Of a stretch of 64,000 nucleotides of DNA, positions 45,429-55,911 are shown piece after piece. Position 1 is the first letter of the stretch. Each line of letters opens with the position of its first letter. The notes beneath the pieces were generated by a model. That model made no database searches and had not been told where the DNA came from. It was given only the letters and a program-made list of their open reading frames with translations. The stretch is from Niveibacterium microcysteis (GTDB lineage: Bacteria; Pseudomonadota; Gammaproteobacteria; Burkholderiales; Rhodocyclaceae): positions 2,852,001 through 2,916,000 of the forward strand of contig NZ_CP071060.1 of the NCBI RefSeq assembly GCF_017161445.1, in the 5' to 3' direction. The position numbers were made by a program, and so were the translations under genes.

Positions 45429-47125
45429 TGCAAATTTCCCGCCGCCCCTGCCCGGAAGCCCCGGCTCGCCGCCTTGCCGACGCCGGGCTGCCGCCCCTGC
45501 TCGCCCGCCTTTACGCCGCACGCGGTGTAGCGCGCAAGGACGAACTCGACTACGCCCTGACCGCACTGCTGCCGCCCGATGGCTTGCGCGGCGTTAAAGA
45601 AGCCGCGGAACTGCTGGCCGACACCCTGGCGGCGCAAGCGCCGATGCTGATCGTTGCCGACTACGACTGCGACGGCGCCACGGCCTGCGCCGTTGGCATC
45701 CGCGCACTGCGTGCCTTCGGCGGCACCGTCGATTACTTGGTGCCGAACCGCTTCAAGTTCGGCTATGGCCTGACACCGGCGATCGTGGCGCTTGCCGCCG
45801 AACGCAAGCCCGCCCTGCTGATCACGGTGGACAACGGCATCGCCAGTGTGGAAGGCGTCGCTGCCGCCCGCGCTGCGGGCATCACAACGCTGATCACCGA
45901 TCACCACCTGCCGGGCGACACGTTGCCCGACGCCGATGTGATCGTGAACCCGAACCAGCCGGGCTGCAGCTTTGCGAGCAAGCACATCGCAGGTGTCGGC
46001 GTCATGTTCTACACGATGCTTGCGCTGCGCGCCGAACTGCGGCGCCGTAACTGGTTTGCCACGCGCGAAGAACCAAAACTCGCCGATCTGCTGGATCTGG
46101 TCGCGCTCGGCACCGTCGCCGACGTGGTGAAGCTGGATCAGAACAACCGGATTCTGGTGCACCAAGGCTTGTCCCGCATGCGTGCCGGCAAGATGCAGCC
46201 GGGCATCCGGGCGCTGTTCGCTGCGGCCTCGCGCGACGCAATGCGGGCCAGCACCTTCGATCTGGGATTTGGCCTCGGCCCCCGGCTCAACGCGGCTGGC
46301 CGGCTCGCCGACATGTCGCTCGGCATCGAATGCCTGATTACCGATGACCCGCTCCGTGCCACGAACCTCGCGCGCGAGCTGGACCGCATGAACCAGGAAC
46401 GACGCAGCATCGAAGAAGACATGCAGGCAAGCGCCGAGCTGATGCTGGACGCGCTGGGCAACTCCGCGGCGCACGGCGTAGCGCTGTTCGATGCCGACTG
46501 GCATCAGGGCGTGGTCGGCATCGTCGCCGGCCGCGTCAAGGAGCGGCTGCATCGCCCGGTGATTGCCTTTGCGCGCAGCGACGATGGCCTGATCAAGGGG
46601 TCAGGGCGTTCCGTCGCCGGCGTGCACCTGCGCGATGCGCTGGACTTGCTCAGCAAACGCCAGCCGGATCTGATCCTGACGTTTGGCGGCCACGCCATGG
46701 CCGCGGGCGTGTTGATCCGTGAAACGGACTTCCCCCGCTTTGCCGCGGGCTTCGATGCCGTAGTGCAGGCGCTGGCCGATGACGAGGCGCTCAACCCGCG
46801 CCTTGAGACGGATGGGGAACTCTCCCCTCACGAGATGTCGCTCGAAGCCGCGCGGTTGATCGAACGCGAGATCTGGGGTCAGGGCTTCCCGGCGCCGCTC
46901 TTCTCAGATGCCTTCGAAGTGGAATCGCAACGGCTGCTGAAGGATCAGCATGTGAAGCTCACGCTGCGGCGCGGCAACGAACGCTACGAAGCGATCCGCT
47001 TCCGCCATGCCGACCCGGCGCCGGATCGCCTGCGTGCAGCGTTCCGGCTCTCGGCCAACGAATACCGCGGCGTGGCATCGTTGCAGCTGCTGATCGAGCA
47101 CTGGGAAGACGCAACAGGGGGCTGA
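45428..47125 (+). CDS. recJ: Single-stranded-DNA-specific exonuclease RecJ
   Basis: 5'-3' ssDNA exonuclease for recombination and mismatch repair. 565 aa. DHH-family motifs: VADYDCDGATACA (motif I), VDNGIAS, TDHHLPGDTLPDADVIVNPN (DHH), LGTVADVVKL, GPRLNAAGRLADMSLGIECL, and the C-terminal GGHAMAAGVLI (DHHA1). Ends 15 bases before the convergent STAS gene with no clear terminator. Confidence 0.96.
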   Translation: MQISRRPCPEAPARRLADAGLPPLLARLYAARGVARKDELDYALTALLPPDGLRGVKEAAELLADTLAAQAPMLIVADYDCDGATACAVGIRALRAFGGTVDYLVPNRFKFGYGLTPAIVALAAERKPALLITVDNGIASVEGVAAARAAGITTLITDHHLPGDTLPDADVIVNPNQPGCSFASKHIAGVGVMFYTMLALRAELRRRNWFATREEPKLADLLDLVALGTVADVVKLDQNNRILVHQGLSRMRAGKMQPGIRALFAAASRDAMRASTFDLGFGLGPRLNAAGRLADMSLGIECLITDDPLRATNLARELDRMNQERRSIEEDMQASAELMLDALGNSAAHGVALFDADWHQGVVGIVAGRVKERLHRPVIAFARSDDGLIKGSGRSVAGVHLRDALDLLSKRQPDLILTFGGHAMAAGVLIRETDFPRFAAGFDAVVQALADDEALNPRLETDGELSPHEMSLEAARLIEREIWGQGFPAPLFSDAFEVESQRLLKDQHVKLTLRRGNERYEAIRFRHADPAPDRLRAAFRLSANEYRGVASLQLLIEHWEDATGG

Positions 47126-47140
47126 CCGCCCCCAAGGCGT

Positions 47141-47446
47141 TCAGGTAATCGTGAACATCTTCGAGAAGTTCGCGATATCCAGCACCTGGCGCACGCTGCC
47201 TTTGACACCGGCCAGTGTGACGAGCTTGTTGGCCTGCTTCGCCTTGTCGCGCAGCAGCAGCAGCATGCCCAGCGCGGAGCTGTCCAGATAGCTGACATCG
47301 GCGAGGTCGACCGTAAAGGAGGTGGTCGCCGGGAGCGCCACCATGCGCTCCAGTGCTTCGCGAAACTCGCGGTGTGCATTGAAATCGAAGCGCCCGCTGA
47401 GTTTCAGCAACGCGACGCCGTCGCGGGTCGTGACATTGGTTTCCAT
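47141..47446 (-). CDS. STAS domain protein (anti-sigma-factor antagonist type)
   Basis: 101 aa, the whole length is one STAS domain, like SpoIIAA/RsbV. Phosphorylatable Ser in the motif YLDSSALGMLLLL at about residues 52-64, preceded by SFTVDLADV. It is the last gene of the che operon, 28 bases after cheB. No anti-sigma kinase is seen in the window. It could act in a switch linked to chemotaxis or biofilm control; that is inference. Confidence 0.85.
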   Translation of the reverse strand: METNVTTRDGVALLKLSGRFDFNAHREFREALERMVALPATTSFTVDLADVSYLDSSALGMLLLLRDKAKQANKLVTLAGVKGSVRQVLDIANFSKMFTIT

Positions 47447-47474
47447 CTTCTGCTCCCTGGCTCAAGCCTTGAAA

Positions 47475-48572
47475 TCAACTGGCGCGGCGCACCGACTGCC
47501 TGAGCCGCGCCACCACCCGCTGGGCTACTTCGTTGAGTGGTGATACCTCGTCCACCGCACCGATCTGCGCGGCCTCACGCGGCATGCCGTACACCACGCA
47601 GCTTTCCTGATCCTGGCCGATGTTCCAGCAGCCAGCTTTCTTCATTGCAAGCATGCCCTGTGCACCGTCCTTGCCCATGCCGGTCAGCATCACACCAACC
47701 CCGTTCGCGCCGACATGCTTGGCGGCCGAGTGAAACAGCACGTCCACCGAAGGGCGATGACGATTCACCGGCTCGGCCTTCGATAGCTCGCAGCAATATA
47801 GCCCGCCACTGCGTTTGACGAGCAGATGCGAATGCCCGGGGGCCAGGTAAGCATGGCCGGGCAGGATCTTCTCGCCGTCCTCGGCTTCCTTGACGCGCAC
47901 CTTGCAGAGGCCGTCCAGCCGCTTGGCGAACGAGCCGGTGAACATCTCCGGCATATGCTGGACGATCAGGATGCCGGGCATCTGCTCGGGGAAACGGGTC
48001 AGTACCTCCTTGATCGCTTCGGTACCGCCGGTCGACGCCCCGATCAATACTAGGCGGTCACGCAAGGTATTGCCATCCAGCGCCGTGGGCGTTGCGCCCC
48101 CCGTGGCGCTCGCGGCGGTGGCAGCCGTTGAAGCCGCTGCCGCCGGCTGCGAGTACTTCGCCGGTGAGCGCAGGCGCGCCTGATGCGCAGCGCGAATCTT
48201 GTCGCAGATCTCGTCCGCGTAAGGGCGGATTCCCTGCGCCGAATTGAGCTTCGGCTTGGTGATGAAGTCGACGGCGCCGAGCTCCAGCGCGCGGAAGGTC
48301 ACATCCGAGCCCCGCTCGGTCAGCGTCGAGATCATCACTACGGGGGTCGGCCGCAGCCGCATCAGCTTGTCGAGAAACTCCAAACCATCCATGCGCGGCA
48401 TTTCGATGTCCAGCGTCACCACATCGGGGTTGAGTTGCTTGATCATCTCGCGCGCAACGATCGGGTCAGTGGCCGTGCCGACGACTTCGATATCCGGTGC
48501 CTGGTTGATCAATTCGGAAAGCACCGAACGCATCACTGCCGAGTCGTCCACGATGAGTACGCGGATTGCCAT
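47475..48572 (-). CDS. cheB: Chemotaxis protein-glutamate methylesterase CheB
   Basis: Removes methyl groups from and deamidates chemoreceptors. 365 aa: receiver domain (residues 1-125; [14 protein letters not shown], phospho-Asp in [13 protein letters not shown]), an Ala-rich linker, then methylesterase with Ser in [16 protein letters not shown], His in [16 protein letters not shown], and Asp in [11 protein letters not shown]. It follows cheD by 12 bases. Confidence 0.97.
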   Translation of the reverse strand: MAIRVLIVDDSAVMRSVLSELINQAPDIEVVGTATDPIVAREMIKQLNPDVVTLDIEMPRMDGLEFLDKLMRLRPTPVVMISTLTERGSDVTFRALELGAVDFITKPKLNSAQGIRPYADEICDKIRAAHQARLRSPAKYSQPAAAASTAATAASATGGATPTALDGNTLRDRLVLIGASTGGTEAIKEVLTRFPEQMPGILIVQHMPEMFTGSFAKRLDGLCKVRVKEAEDGEKILPGHAYLAPGHSHLLVKRSGGLYCCELSKAEPVNRHRPSVDVLFHSAAKHVGANGVGVMLTGMGKDGAQGMLAMKKAGCWNIGQDQESCVVYGMPREAAQIGAVDEVSPLNEVAQRVVARLRQSVRRAS

Positions 48573-48584
48573 GTCTGCTTCGCC

Positions 48585-49217
48585 TTAATCGAACAGTTCC
48601 ACATCACCGCTATGTCGCGGTGCATGGGTGAGCCGCTCGCGGTAATCGCGTTCGCGGTCGATCACGGTTTCGTTCCGCAGATCGACCAGCTTCTTCACCA
48701 TCACGCGCCCGCTCACCGGAAAGAAATACACCTTGCGCGCATACACATCGAGCAGGTCTTGCGCGATCACCGGTATCCGCTCAAGTTTCAAATAGTCGAG
48801 CACAAAAGCCGAATTGCGGTCGCCCACACTTGATCCGGTCAGCGCCGCCATCACGCGGCCACCGCCGAATACCTTCGCTTCGAGGCTGGATCGCCGCGCG
48901 CCCATGCCTAGCAGCCGGTTGATCAACACTTCCATCGCGAATGCGCCGTAGCGGGCGGATTCGGATAGCACACCCCGCTCACCGCTATCGGGCAGCATGA
49001 AGTGGTTGAGCCCGCCGATGCGCTTGTCACGGTCCCGTATGCAGGCCGCAACGCAGGAACCCAGCACCGTCACGATCGCCATGTCGCGCGTCGTGGCGTA
49101 GTACTCGCCGGGCAACACCTTCACCGCATCGCATGCGAAGTTGCGATCGTAGTAGGCGTTGTCCGCCAGGTGTGGATCGAGAGGGTCGTAGTCAGCCCCG
49201 CTGGTCGGTGCGGGCAT
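48585..49217 (-). CDS. cheD: Chemoreceptor glutamine deamidase CheD
   Basis: Deamidates receptor glutamines. 210 aa. Catalytic Cys and His in VTVLGSCVAACIRDRDKRIGGLNHFMLP (positions about 57-85), and KVFGGGRVMAALTG. The protein ends GDVELFD, a tail almost the same as the GDIELF end of the transducer encoded upstream (58564-59727); see findings. The start overlaps cheR by 26 bases. Confidence 0.94.
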   Translation of the reverse strand: MPAPTSGADYDPLDPHLADNAYYDRNFACDAVKVLPGEYYATTRDMAIVTVLGSCVAACIRDRDKRIGGLNHFMLPDSGERGVLSESARYGAFAMEVLINRLLGMGARRSSLEAKVFGGGRVMAALTGSSVGDRNSAFVLDYLKLERIPVIAQDLLDVYARKVYFFPVSGRVMVKKLVDLRNETVIDRERDYRERLTHAPRHSGDVELFD

Positions 49218-50250
49218 ACACCGTTCTCCCGAGCGAGCGGAACAGATCGGCCGCGTGCATGAAGTTCTCGGAGTGGCCCGCGAACATCAGGCCCTCGGGC
49301 CGCAGCAAAGGCACGAAGCGCTTGAGGATCGTGTATTGCGTCGGCTTGTCGAAGTAGATCATCACATTGCGGCAGAAGATCGCATCAAACGGCCCCTGCA
49401 CCGGCCACGAGGGCTCAAGCAGGTTGAGGCGGCGGAAGCTGAGCAGGCGCTGCAACTCGGGCCGCACACGCACCTTGCCCGCCTGCTCGCCGGTGCCTTT
49501 GAGGAAGAACTTCTGCAGCCGGTCGCGCTGCAGGCGATCGACACGGTCCATGCCGTACATGCCCAGTTCGCCATGCCGGAGCACGTTGGTGTCCAGATCG
49601 GTCGCAATGATCTGTACCGGAGGCGAAAGCGTGTTGTAGGCCTCGCAGGCGGTGATCGCGAGCGAGTATGGCTCTTCGCCGGTCGATGCCGCACAGCACC
49701 AGATCTTGACCGTACGCTTGGGGTCGAAGCTGCGCAGCAGGTTCGCCAGCGTGTCGAAGTGGTGCGCTTCGCGGAAGAACGAGGTGAGGTTGGTCGTCAG
49801 CGCATTGACGAATTCTTCCCATTCTTTCGGATCGTTGCTGCGCTCCAGGTTATCCAGGTAATCGGAGAATCGGTGTTCGCCGCGCGCACGCAAACGGCGA
49901 GCAAGGCGGCTGTAGACCATGTCCTGCTTGATCGGTGACAGTGCGATGCCGGCGTGCTTGTAGATGAGCGCCCGGACCCGTTCGAAATCCGCCGGCGTGA
50001 AGGCGAATTCGCGCCCCGACACATCGATCTTGCCAAGCGAATCCACGATCTTCTGGCGTGCAGCCGCGCCCGCAGGCAGCGCGGGGGCCGTTGTGCCACG
50101 CAGCGGCGCGGGCGCTGGCCGCGCAGGTGACAGCGGGGCTAGGGGTTTGCGCGTCGTGGTGCCGAGGGGCGGCCGCGCCGGCGCGGCCGTTGCCCGTGGC
50201 GGCACCAGCGGCGCACGCGGAGGAATCTTCGAATCAGGCTTGTCGCTCAT
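49192..50250 (-). CDS. cheR: Chemotaxis protein methyltransferase CheR
   Basis: SAM-dependent methylation of chemoreceptor glutamates. 352 aa, about 70 longer than usual. Residues 1-70 are a Pro/Ala/Arg-rich tail of low complexity; the CheR N-domain starts near 85 (FTPADFERVRALIYKHAGIAL), with VNALTTNLTSFFREAHHF, the SAM site WCCAASTGEEPYSLA and IFCRNVMIYFDKPTQ. The N-terminal extension may be a flexible tether; the start ATG at 50250 fits the operon spacing, but a later start cannot be excluded. Confidence 0.94.
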   Translation of the reverse strand: MSDKPDSKIPPRAPLVPPRATAAPARPPLGTTTRKPLAPLSPARPAPAPLRGTTAPALPAGAAARQKIVDSLGKIDVSGREFAFTPADFERVRALIYKHAGIALSPIKQDMVYSRLARRLRARGEHRFSDYLDNLERSNDPKEWEEFVNALTTNLTSFFREAHHFDTLANLLRSFDPKRTVKIWCCAASTGEEPYSLAITACEAYNTLSPPVQIIATDLDTNVLRHGELGMYGMDRVDRLQRDRLQKFFLKGTGEQAGKVRVRPELQRLLSFRRLNLLEPSWPVQGPFDAIFCRNVMIYFDKPTQYTILKRFVPLLRPEGLMFAGHSENFMHAADLFRSLGRTVYARTDQRG

Positions 50251-50277
50251 GTCTGCTGCCTTCCCGCCATCTGCTGC

Positions 50278-52539
50278 CTAGAACCCGCGCCGGCCGCGTG
50301 CAGCGGGATGGTGTGTCGCGGTGGAAAGGCGGAAGGTCGCCACGGCCGCGGTAAGGGTATGCGCCTGGTCCTCCAGGCTTTCGGCCGCTGCGGCCGCTTG
50401 CTCGACCAAGGCCGCGTTCTGCTGCGTCACTTCGTCCATCTGCGTCACCGCCGACGCGACCTGATCAATCCCTTCTGCCTGTTCGCGGCTCGAGTTCGCG
50501 ATCTCGTTCACCAACTGCGTCAGCTGGCGGAAGTTGGCGACCATCTCTTCGATCGTCTCCCCCGCCTCGCGCACCTGCTGCACGCCGCCGCGCACCTTGA
50601 CCTCGCTCTCTTCGATCAGGCCCTTGATCTCCTTGGCTGCCTGCGCACTGCGGTGGGCAAGGTTGCGCACCTCGGACGCCACCACCGCGAAGCCCCTGCC
50701 CTGCTCGCCGGCCCGCGCCGCTTCCACAGCGGCGTTGAGCGCGAGGATGTTGGTCTGGAACGCAATCGAGTCGATCACGCTGATGATCTCTGCAATCTTC
50801 GAGGCACTCTTCTGGATTGCGTCCATCGTGCCGACGACCTGGCGCACCATCTCGCCGCCACGCTGCGTGACGCCGTCGGACTGACGCGCCAGCGCACTCG
50901 CATCGGCCGCTGTCTGGGCATTGTTGCGAACGGTGGAGTTCAGTTGCTCCATGCTCGCCGCGGTTTCCTCCAGGCTCGATGCCTGTTCTTCAGTGCGTGA
51001 CGACAGATCCGCATTGCCAGCAGCAATCTCCTTCGCCGCCGTGTTCACCGCTTCCGTAGCCTGCTGGATCGTGCCCATCAGGTCACGCAAACGCGCAACG
51101 GTGGTGTTGGCATCGTCGCGCAGCTGGCCGAACACGCCGCGATAGTCGCCTTCGACGCTGCGTGTCAGGTCGCCCTGCGCGATCGACTGCAGAATCGATG
51201 CAATTGCGCCCAGGCCGGCCGAGGTCGTTTCGACCATGCGGTTGAGGTTTTCGGAGAGCTGCAGGGCGAAGCCTGTCTTGCCCTCAAGCGCCAGCCGGTG
51301 GCTGAAGTCGCCATTTGCGGTGCCCTCGACCAGGGTCGCCACCTCGGCTTCGATCGCGAGCTCCGCAGTGCGGTCCAGCCACTCCACTGCAGTGCCCAGA
51401 CGCACGCCACGGGGGTCGACCACCGGGTTCACTGTCAGCGTGAACGTGCGGCTGCCGATCGACACCACGGCCTTGTGCGTGCCCTGCAGCCTGGCCAGCA
51501 ACTGCTGCTGGTGCGCAGGGTTCTTGTGGAACTGGTCGATCGACGTGCCGATCAGCTTCGAGACATCAAAGCTGCCAAAGGCCTTCCGCATGTCCTCCGT
51601 AGCGTCGCTGAAGGTGCGCTCCAGCGACTTGTTGAGGTAGATGATCCGATTGTCGCGGTCGGCGATCATCACGTTGGTGGCAACGTTGTCGAGGCCGGTC
51701 TTGATGCGCAGGCTTTCTTCGACCACGCGGTTAATCTCCGCGATGTCGAAGCCGTGGCGAATCAACATCGATTCGACACCCTGCACTAGCCGCCCGATCT
51801 CATCGTTGCGCGCCACGGTCAGCCGATCCTTCAGATTGCCCTGCGCCACACGCTCAACCGTGGTGACCGCCGCAGCCAGTCGGCGCTGCAGGTTGTGCGC
51901 CACACTCCTGCCGAGCCCCGCGAGCACCACGAGCATTGCCCCAAGGGGCAGCAGAACATCCGGTGCCCAATGTCCGCCGCCCGCGCGCCATACGGCGGCA
52001 AGCGCCAGCAGCGCCGATAGCGCACAGCCCAGCCAGACTTTGCTGACGAGCGGCACGTCGGCCCACTTCGCCAACAGCGCGGGAATACCGTTGCCGACCA
52101 CCTCGCCGTTGCGCACGACGGCGCTGGCTCGCTGTGCGCGCAGCTGTGCGTAGAAGGTCTCAGCTGCCTGAATCTGCTCGCGGCTCGCCTTGCGGCGAAC
52201 CGACATGTAGCCGGTGATCTGATCGCCCTCGCGCAGCGGCGTCGCATGGGCTTCCACCCAGTAGTAATCGCCGTTCTTGCAGCGGTTCTTCACCATGCCG
52301 ATCCAGGGACGCCCAGCCTTGAGGCACTTCCACAAATCGTCGAAGGCCTCCGGCGGCATGTCCGGATGACGCACGATGTTGTGCGGCTGCCCCATCAGTT
52401 CGGCCTCGGTGAAGCCGCTGATGTCGATGAAGTCGCGGTTGATGTAGGTGATGCGGCCCTTCGTATCGGTCTTCGACACGATCATCGTGTCGACACTGAG
52501 CTCGACCTCGCGGTCGGTCACCGGCGTGTTGATGCGCAT
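50278..52539 (-). CDS. Aer-like methyl-accepting chemotaxis protein with two PAS domains
   Basis: 753 aa. Residues 10-110: cytoplasmic PAS domain with the Aer-type core [37 protein letters not shown], which binds FAD in relatives and senses redox or oxygen. Two closely spaced hydrophobic segments (about 165-185, 192-210) form a membrane hairpin, then HAMP (about 213-262), a second PAS (about 282-385, [20 protein letters not shown]) and the signalling domain with hairpin tip [41 protein letters not shown] (described by its position near 590-630). No periplasmic domain. It is a neighbour and relative of the next gene upstream. Confidence 0.92.
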   Translation of the reverse strand: MRINTPVTDREVELSVDTMIVSKTDTKGRITYINRDFIDISGFTEAELMGQPHNIVRHPDMPPEAFDDLWKCLKAGRPWIGMVKNRCKNGDYYWVEAHATPLREGDQITGYMSVRRKASREQIQAAETFYAQLRAQRASAVVRNGEVVGNGIPALLAKWADVPLVSKVWLGCALSALLALAAVWRAGGGHWAPDVLLPLGAMLVVLAGLGRSVAHNLQRRLAAAVTTVERVAQGNLKDRLTVARNDEIGRLVQGVESMLIRHGFDIAEINRVVEESLRIKTGLDNVATNVMIADRDNRIIYLNKSLERTFSDATEDMRKAFGSFDVSKLIGTSIDQFHKNPAHQQQLLARLQGTHKAVVSIGSRTFTLTVNPVVDPRGVRLGTAVEWLDRTAELAIEAEVATLVEGTANGDFSHRLALEGKTGFALQLSENLNRMVETTSAGLGAIASILQSIAQGDLTRSVEGDYRGVFGQLRDDANTTVARLRDLMGTIQQATEAVNTAAKEIAAGNADLSSRTEEQASSLEETAASMEQLNSTVRNNAQTAADASALARQSDGVTQRGGEMVRQVVGTMDAIQKSASKIAEIISVIDSIAFQTNILALNAAVEAARAGEQGRGFAVVASEVRNLAHRSAQAAKEIKGLIEESEVKVRGGVQQVREAGETIEEMVANFRQLTQLVNEIANSSREQAEGIDQVASAVTQMDEVTQQNAALVEQAAAAAESLEDQAHTLTAAVATFRLSTATHHPAARGRRGF

Positions 52540-52587
52540 GAAGGCTGTCTCCCCTTTTTGCCGTATCTCGTTGGCCGCTTACGCGGC

Positions 52588-55359
52588 TCAGAATTCCTGC
52601 CAGTCGGACTCAGCGCTTGCCGGTTGCTTGCGCGGCTTCGGGACGCCCTTTGGCGCCACCGGCGTACGAGCGATTGCCGGGGTGCGCACCGATGCAGCAT
52701 GGGCCGGCGCCTGCGCAATGGTGATTGGCGCCTGATAGCCGGCGCCAGCGTCAAGCCGGAAGGCGGCCACCGAACTCGCCAGCATCCTCGCCTGTTCCTC
52801 CAGGCTCTCGGCCGCGGCCGCCGCCTGCTCCACCAGCGCCGCGTTCTGCTGCGTCACTTCATCCATCTGGCCCACGGCGGCGGCGACCTGATCGATACCG
52901 GTGGATTGCTCCCGGCTTGCCTGGGAGATGTCCGTCACCAACCGGGCGAGTTCGGCAAAGTTGCTCACCATCTCGTTGATCGTGGCGCCCGCATCGCGCA
53001 CCTCGCGCGCGCCTTCGCCAACCTTGTCCACACTGTCGGCGATCAGGCCCTTGATCTCCTTCGCGGCTTGCGCGCTGCGCTGCGCAAGGTTGCGCACTTC
53101 CGAGGCAACCACCGCGAAACCGCGCCCCTGCTCACCCGCCCGCGCGGCTTCTACCGCGGCGTTGAGCGCAAGGATATTGGTCTGGAACGCGATCGAATCG
53201 ATCACGCCGATGATGTCTGCGATCTTGGTTGCGCTGGACTGGATCGCATCCATCGTCGTGACGATCTGGCGCACCTTGGCGCCGCCTTCCTGCGCCACCG
53301 CGTTCGACTGCGACGCGAGGCGGTTCGCCTGCGCTGCGCTCTCCGCGTTCTGACGCACCGTGGCGTTCAGTTCTTCCATGCTGGAGGCGGTCTCTTCAAG
53401 GCTGGAAGCCTGTTCCTCGGTGCGACCGGAGAGATCCGAATTGCCGGCGGCGATTTCCTGCGCGGCGGTATTCACGGCATCACTCGCCTCGCGGATCTGG
53501 CTCAGTACCGCGTTCAGGCGATCGACCGTCTGATTCGTATCCTCCTTGAGGCGGCCGAACATGCCCTGGTAGTCGTTCTGGATGCGCACCGTAAGGTCGC
53601 CTTGCGAGATCGCGTTGAGCACACCCGCCACATCTTCAAGACCGCCGGAAACGACGCCGAGCAGCTGGTTCATCGCCTCCGCGAGTTGCCGGAAGAAACC
53701 CTCCTTGTCTGCCACCGTCAGGCGCTGTGCGAAGTCGCCAGCGACTGCGGCACGCAACAGCGCAGCGAGCTCCTCCTCGGCCCTGACCTCGGCCGTACGG
53801 TCGAGCCATTCGATCACCGTGCCGAGCCGGCGACCGGTGCTGTCCATGATCGGGTTGGCAGTCAGCCGGAAGCTGAGCGGGCCGACCTTGATGTTGGCGA
53901 CATGCTTGCCGCGCAGCGCACCGAGCACGTTGCGCTGGTGCGAGGGGTTACGGTGAAACTCATCGAAGTTGCGGCCAACGATCTCCTGCGCCCGGAACTG
54001 CGGCAACACCTTGCGCAGCTCGTTCTCGACGCCGCCCAGCATCGTCACGACGGACTCGTTGCAGTAGAGAATCTTGCCGTCGTTGTCTGCGAGCATCACG
54101 TTGGTGGAGGTCTTGTCCAGCGCGTTGCGGATACGCAAGTTCTCGGCTGCAAGCGCCTGGTCGCTCTCGATCTTCTGGCGCAACTGCGCTCGCATGGTGT
54201 TGAGCGTTGCGGCGATCTCGCCAAACTCGTCGCGCGACGAAACGTCGACGTTGTTCGATAGATCAGCCTGCGCAATACGCCGCGCGCCGTTCTGGATCAT
54301 GTCGATTGCACGCAACATGCCGGACCGGAAGCCAAGGAACAAGTACAGCGCCAGCAGCACCGCCAAAGCGGCCAGCACGAAGGTGGTGTTGCGCTCGCGC
54401 TCAAGGCGAGCGACGCGAATATCGATCGCGTCGTCAAACGCCTTGGCCGCCGCGTCCATCACTGCGTAACCGGCCTGCAGGGCCTCGGTCGACAAGGCCC
54501 AAAGCGCGTCCGGGCTCTCATCCACCTTATCGGCCGAGAGCAGACGCCGCACCTCCTGCCGGAACACGTCTGCCTTGGTTCTGAAGGCCTTGACGCTTGG
54601 CTCCACATCGCGTGAGACCGTACCCGTGTCATCGAACTTCGCCGCCTTCTCGATAGAGGCCTGCATCACCGAGAGACTTTGATCGGATAGCGCGAGCATC
54701 GTTTCCAGTTCGACGCGGTCACTCACCGTCACCTGCTTGGCCAGCACAGCCGAGACCGAGCGCGCTCTCGCCCGACCGAGCGCTTCCACGATGTCCGGCG
54801 CGCGATCGGTAAAGATTGTCATCAGGTAGTAGGTCGAGGCCTCTGGATCCAGCGTGGCGTTCGTGTTGTCGGCGATCAGCGTCATGAACGCCTTGATCTC
54901 ACCGATCAGCTCGGTATGCAGTTTCACGCTATCCGCCGCAGACACCGTGATCGCCTTGGCGCGCACATCCGCCCAGTGCGCCTTGAGCTTGCCCCAGGCA
55001 TCGTCGAGCCCGTACTGCGGGCCTTCGTGTGCAATCACCGCATCCGCTGCCTTGATCGCCGCTTCAACCTTGTCGGCGGCGTCCTTGAGCTTGGGCCGGG
55101 CGCTTTCATTGCCACCGATCAGCTGGCGCGCCTGACCGCGGTGCACCTGCACGCCCTCCATCATCTGGCGAGCCGGCAGGAAGTAGTGCGCCGTAAGCGA
55201 CTCGGTGCGCGCGAAGTGCAGATCCGCCTCGATGCGATGATCCACCTGCCAGACGAGGAATCCGAGCGCGCACAGCACGATCACGCCGATCAGCGCGAAC
55301 TTGCGCGGCACATTCAGCCGGTTCATCAACGCGAGAGAGGGTTTGAGCAGGGCTTGCAT
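52588..55359 (-). CDS. Methyl-accepting chemotaxis protein with PAS and pentapeptide-like tail
   Basis: 923 aa. First transmembrane helix about 20-38, a periplasmic all-helical sensor of nearly 290 residues, second helix about 325-345, HAMP, a cytoplasmic PAS ([18 protein letters not shown]) and a full MA signalling domain with [22 protein letters not shown]. After the signalling domain comes a flexible Ala/Pro-rich linker and the last residues SDWQEF, which fit the xWxxF pattern of the E. coli CheR/CheB tether NWETF. The PAS-to-MA part is closely similar to the downstream transducer, which indicates a local duplication. Ligand unknown. Confidence 0.92.
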   Translation of the reverse strand: MQALLKPSLALMNRLNVPRKFALIGVIVLCALGFLVWQVDHRIEADLHFARTESLTAHYFLPARQMMEGVQVHRGQARQLIGGNESARPKLKDAADKVEAAIKAADAVIAHEGPQYGLDDAWGKLKAHWADVRAKAITVSAADSVKLHTELIGEIKAFMTLIADNTNATLDPEASTYYLMTIFTDRAPDIVEALGRARARSVSAVLAKQVTVSDRVELETMLALSDQSLSVMQASIEKAAKFDDTGTVSRDVEPSVKAFRTKADVFRQEVRRLLSADKVDESPDALWALSTEALQAGYAVMDAAAKAFDDAIDIRVARLERERNTTFVLAALAVLLALYLFLGFRSGMLRAIDMIQNGARRIAQADLSNNVDVSSRDEFGEIAATLNTMRAQLRQKIESDQALAAENLRIRNALDKTSTNVMLADNDGKILYCNESVVTMLGGVENELRKVLPQFRAQEIVGRNFDEFHRNPSHQRNVLGALRGKHVANIKVGPLSFRLTANPIMDSTGRRLGTVIEWLDRTAEVRAEEELAALLRAAVAGDFAQRLTVADKEGFFRQLAEAMNQLLGVVSGGLEDVAGVLNAISQGDLTVRIQNDYQGMFGRLKEDTNQTVDRLNAVLSQIREASDAVNTAAQEIAAGNSDLSGRTEEQASSLEETASSMEELNATVRQNAESAAQANRLASQSNAVAQEGGAKVRQIVTTMDAIQSSATKIADIIGVIDSIAFQTNILALNAAVEAARAGEQGRGFAVVASEVRNLAQRSAQAAKEIKGLIADSVDKVGEGAREVRDAGATINEMVSNFAELARLVTDISQASREQSTGIDQVAAAVGQMDEVTQQNAALVEQAAAAAESLEEQARMLASSVAAFRLDAGAGYQAPITIAQAPAHAASVRTPAIARTPVAPKGVPKPRKQPASAESDWQEF

Positions 55360-55392
55360 GTCAGCGCTCCGGTCGGATCGTGTGTCGGTGCG

Positions 55393-55893
55393 TCAGAGAA
55401 TGGCTTCGTCAACAAGCGCCATTTCGCTGGCGCTCATCAGGCGTTCGATGTCGAGCAGGATCAGCATGCGCTCTGCCACCGAGGCGAGGCCGACGATGTA
55501 CTCGGTGCGGATCGCGGAGCTGAACTCCGGCGCAGGGCGTATCTGTTCGGGTGCCAGGGTCAGCACGTCCGACACGCCATCAACCACCACGCCGACTACC
55601 CGCGCCCCAACATTGAGGATGATCACCACGGTGAAGGGCGTGAATTCCGCGGTACCCGCTTTGAACTTGATCCGCAAATCCACGATCGGCACGATGATGC
55701 CGCGCAGATTGATGACACCCTTGATGAATTCCGGCGCGCCGGCAATGCGCGTCACCGCGTCGTAGCCGCGGATTTCCTGAACCTTCAGGATGTCGATCGC
55801 GTATTCCTCGCCGCCCAGCGTGAAGGTCAGGAATTCGCCTGCCACCACACGCCCTTCCTGCGCGACCGTCATCTGCATGTTGGCGTCAACCAT
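55393..55893 (-). CDS. cheW: Chemotaxis coupling protein CheW
   Basis: Adaptor that joins receptors to CheA. 166 aa. [43 protein letters not shown] and [15 protein letters not shown] are standard CheW segments. ATG at 55893 (GGAGG upstream) is preferred over GTG at 55905. It lies 18 bases after cheA. Confidence 0.96.
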   Translation of the reverse strand: MVDANMQMTVAQEGRVVAGEFLTFTLGGEEYAIDILKVQEIRGYDAVTRIAGAPEFIKGVINLRGIIVPIVDLRIKFKAGTAEFTPFTVVIILNVGARVVGVVVDGVSDVLTLAPEQIRPAPEFSSAIRTEYIVGLASVAERMLILLDIERLMSASEMALVDEAIL

Positions 55894-55911
55894 GCTTGCC
55901 TCCACTGGTAT

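Noticed and set aside
52246..54261. 671-codon open frame on the plus strand
   Set aside because: It is antisense to the two MCP genes, whose domains are unmistakable; shadow frame of GC-rich coding DNA.
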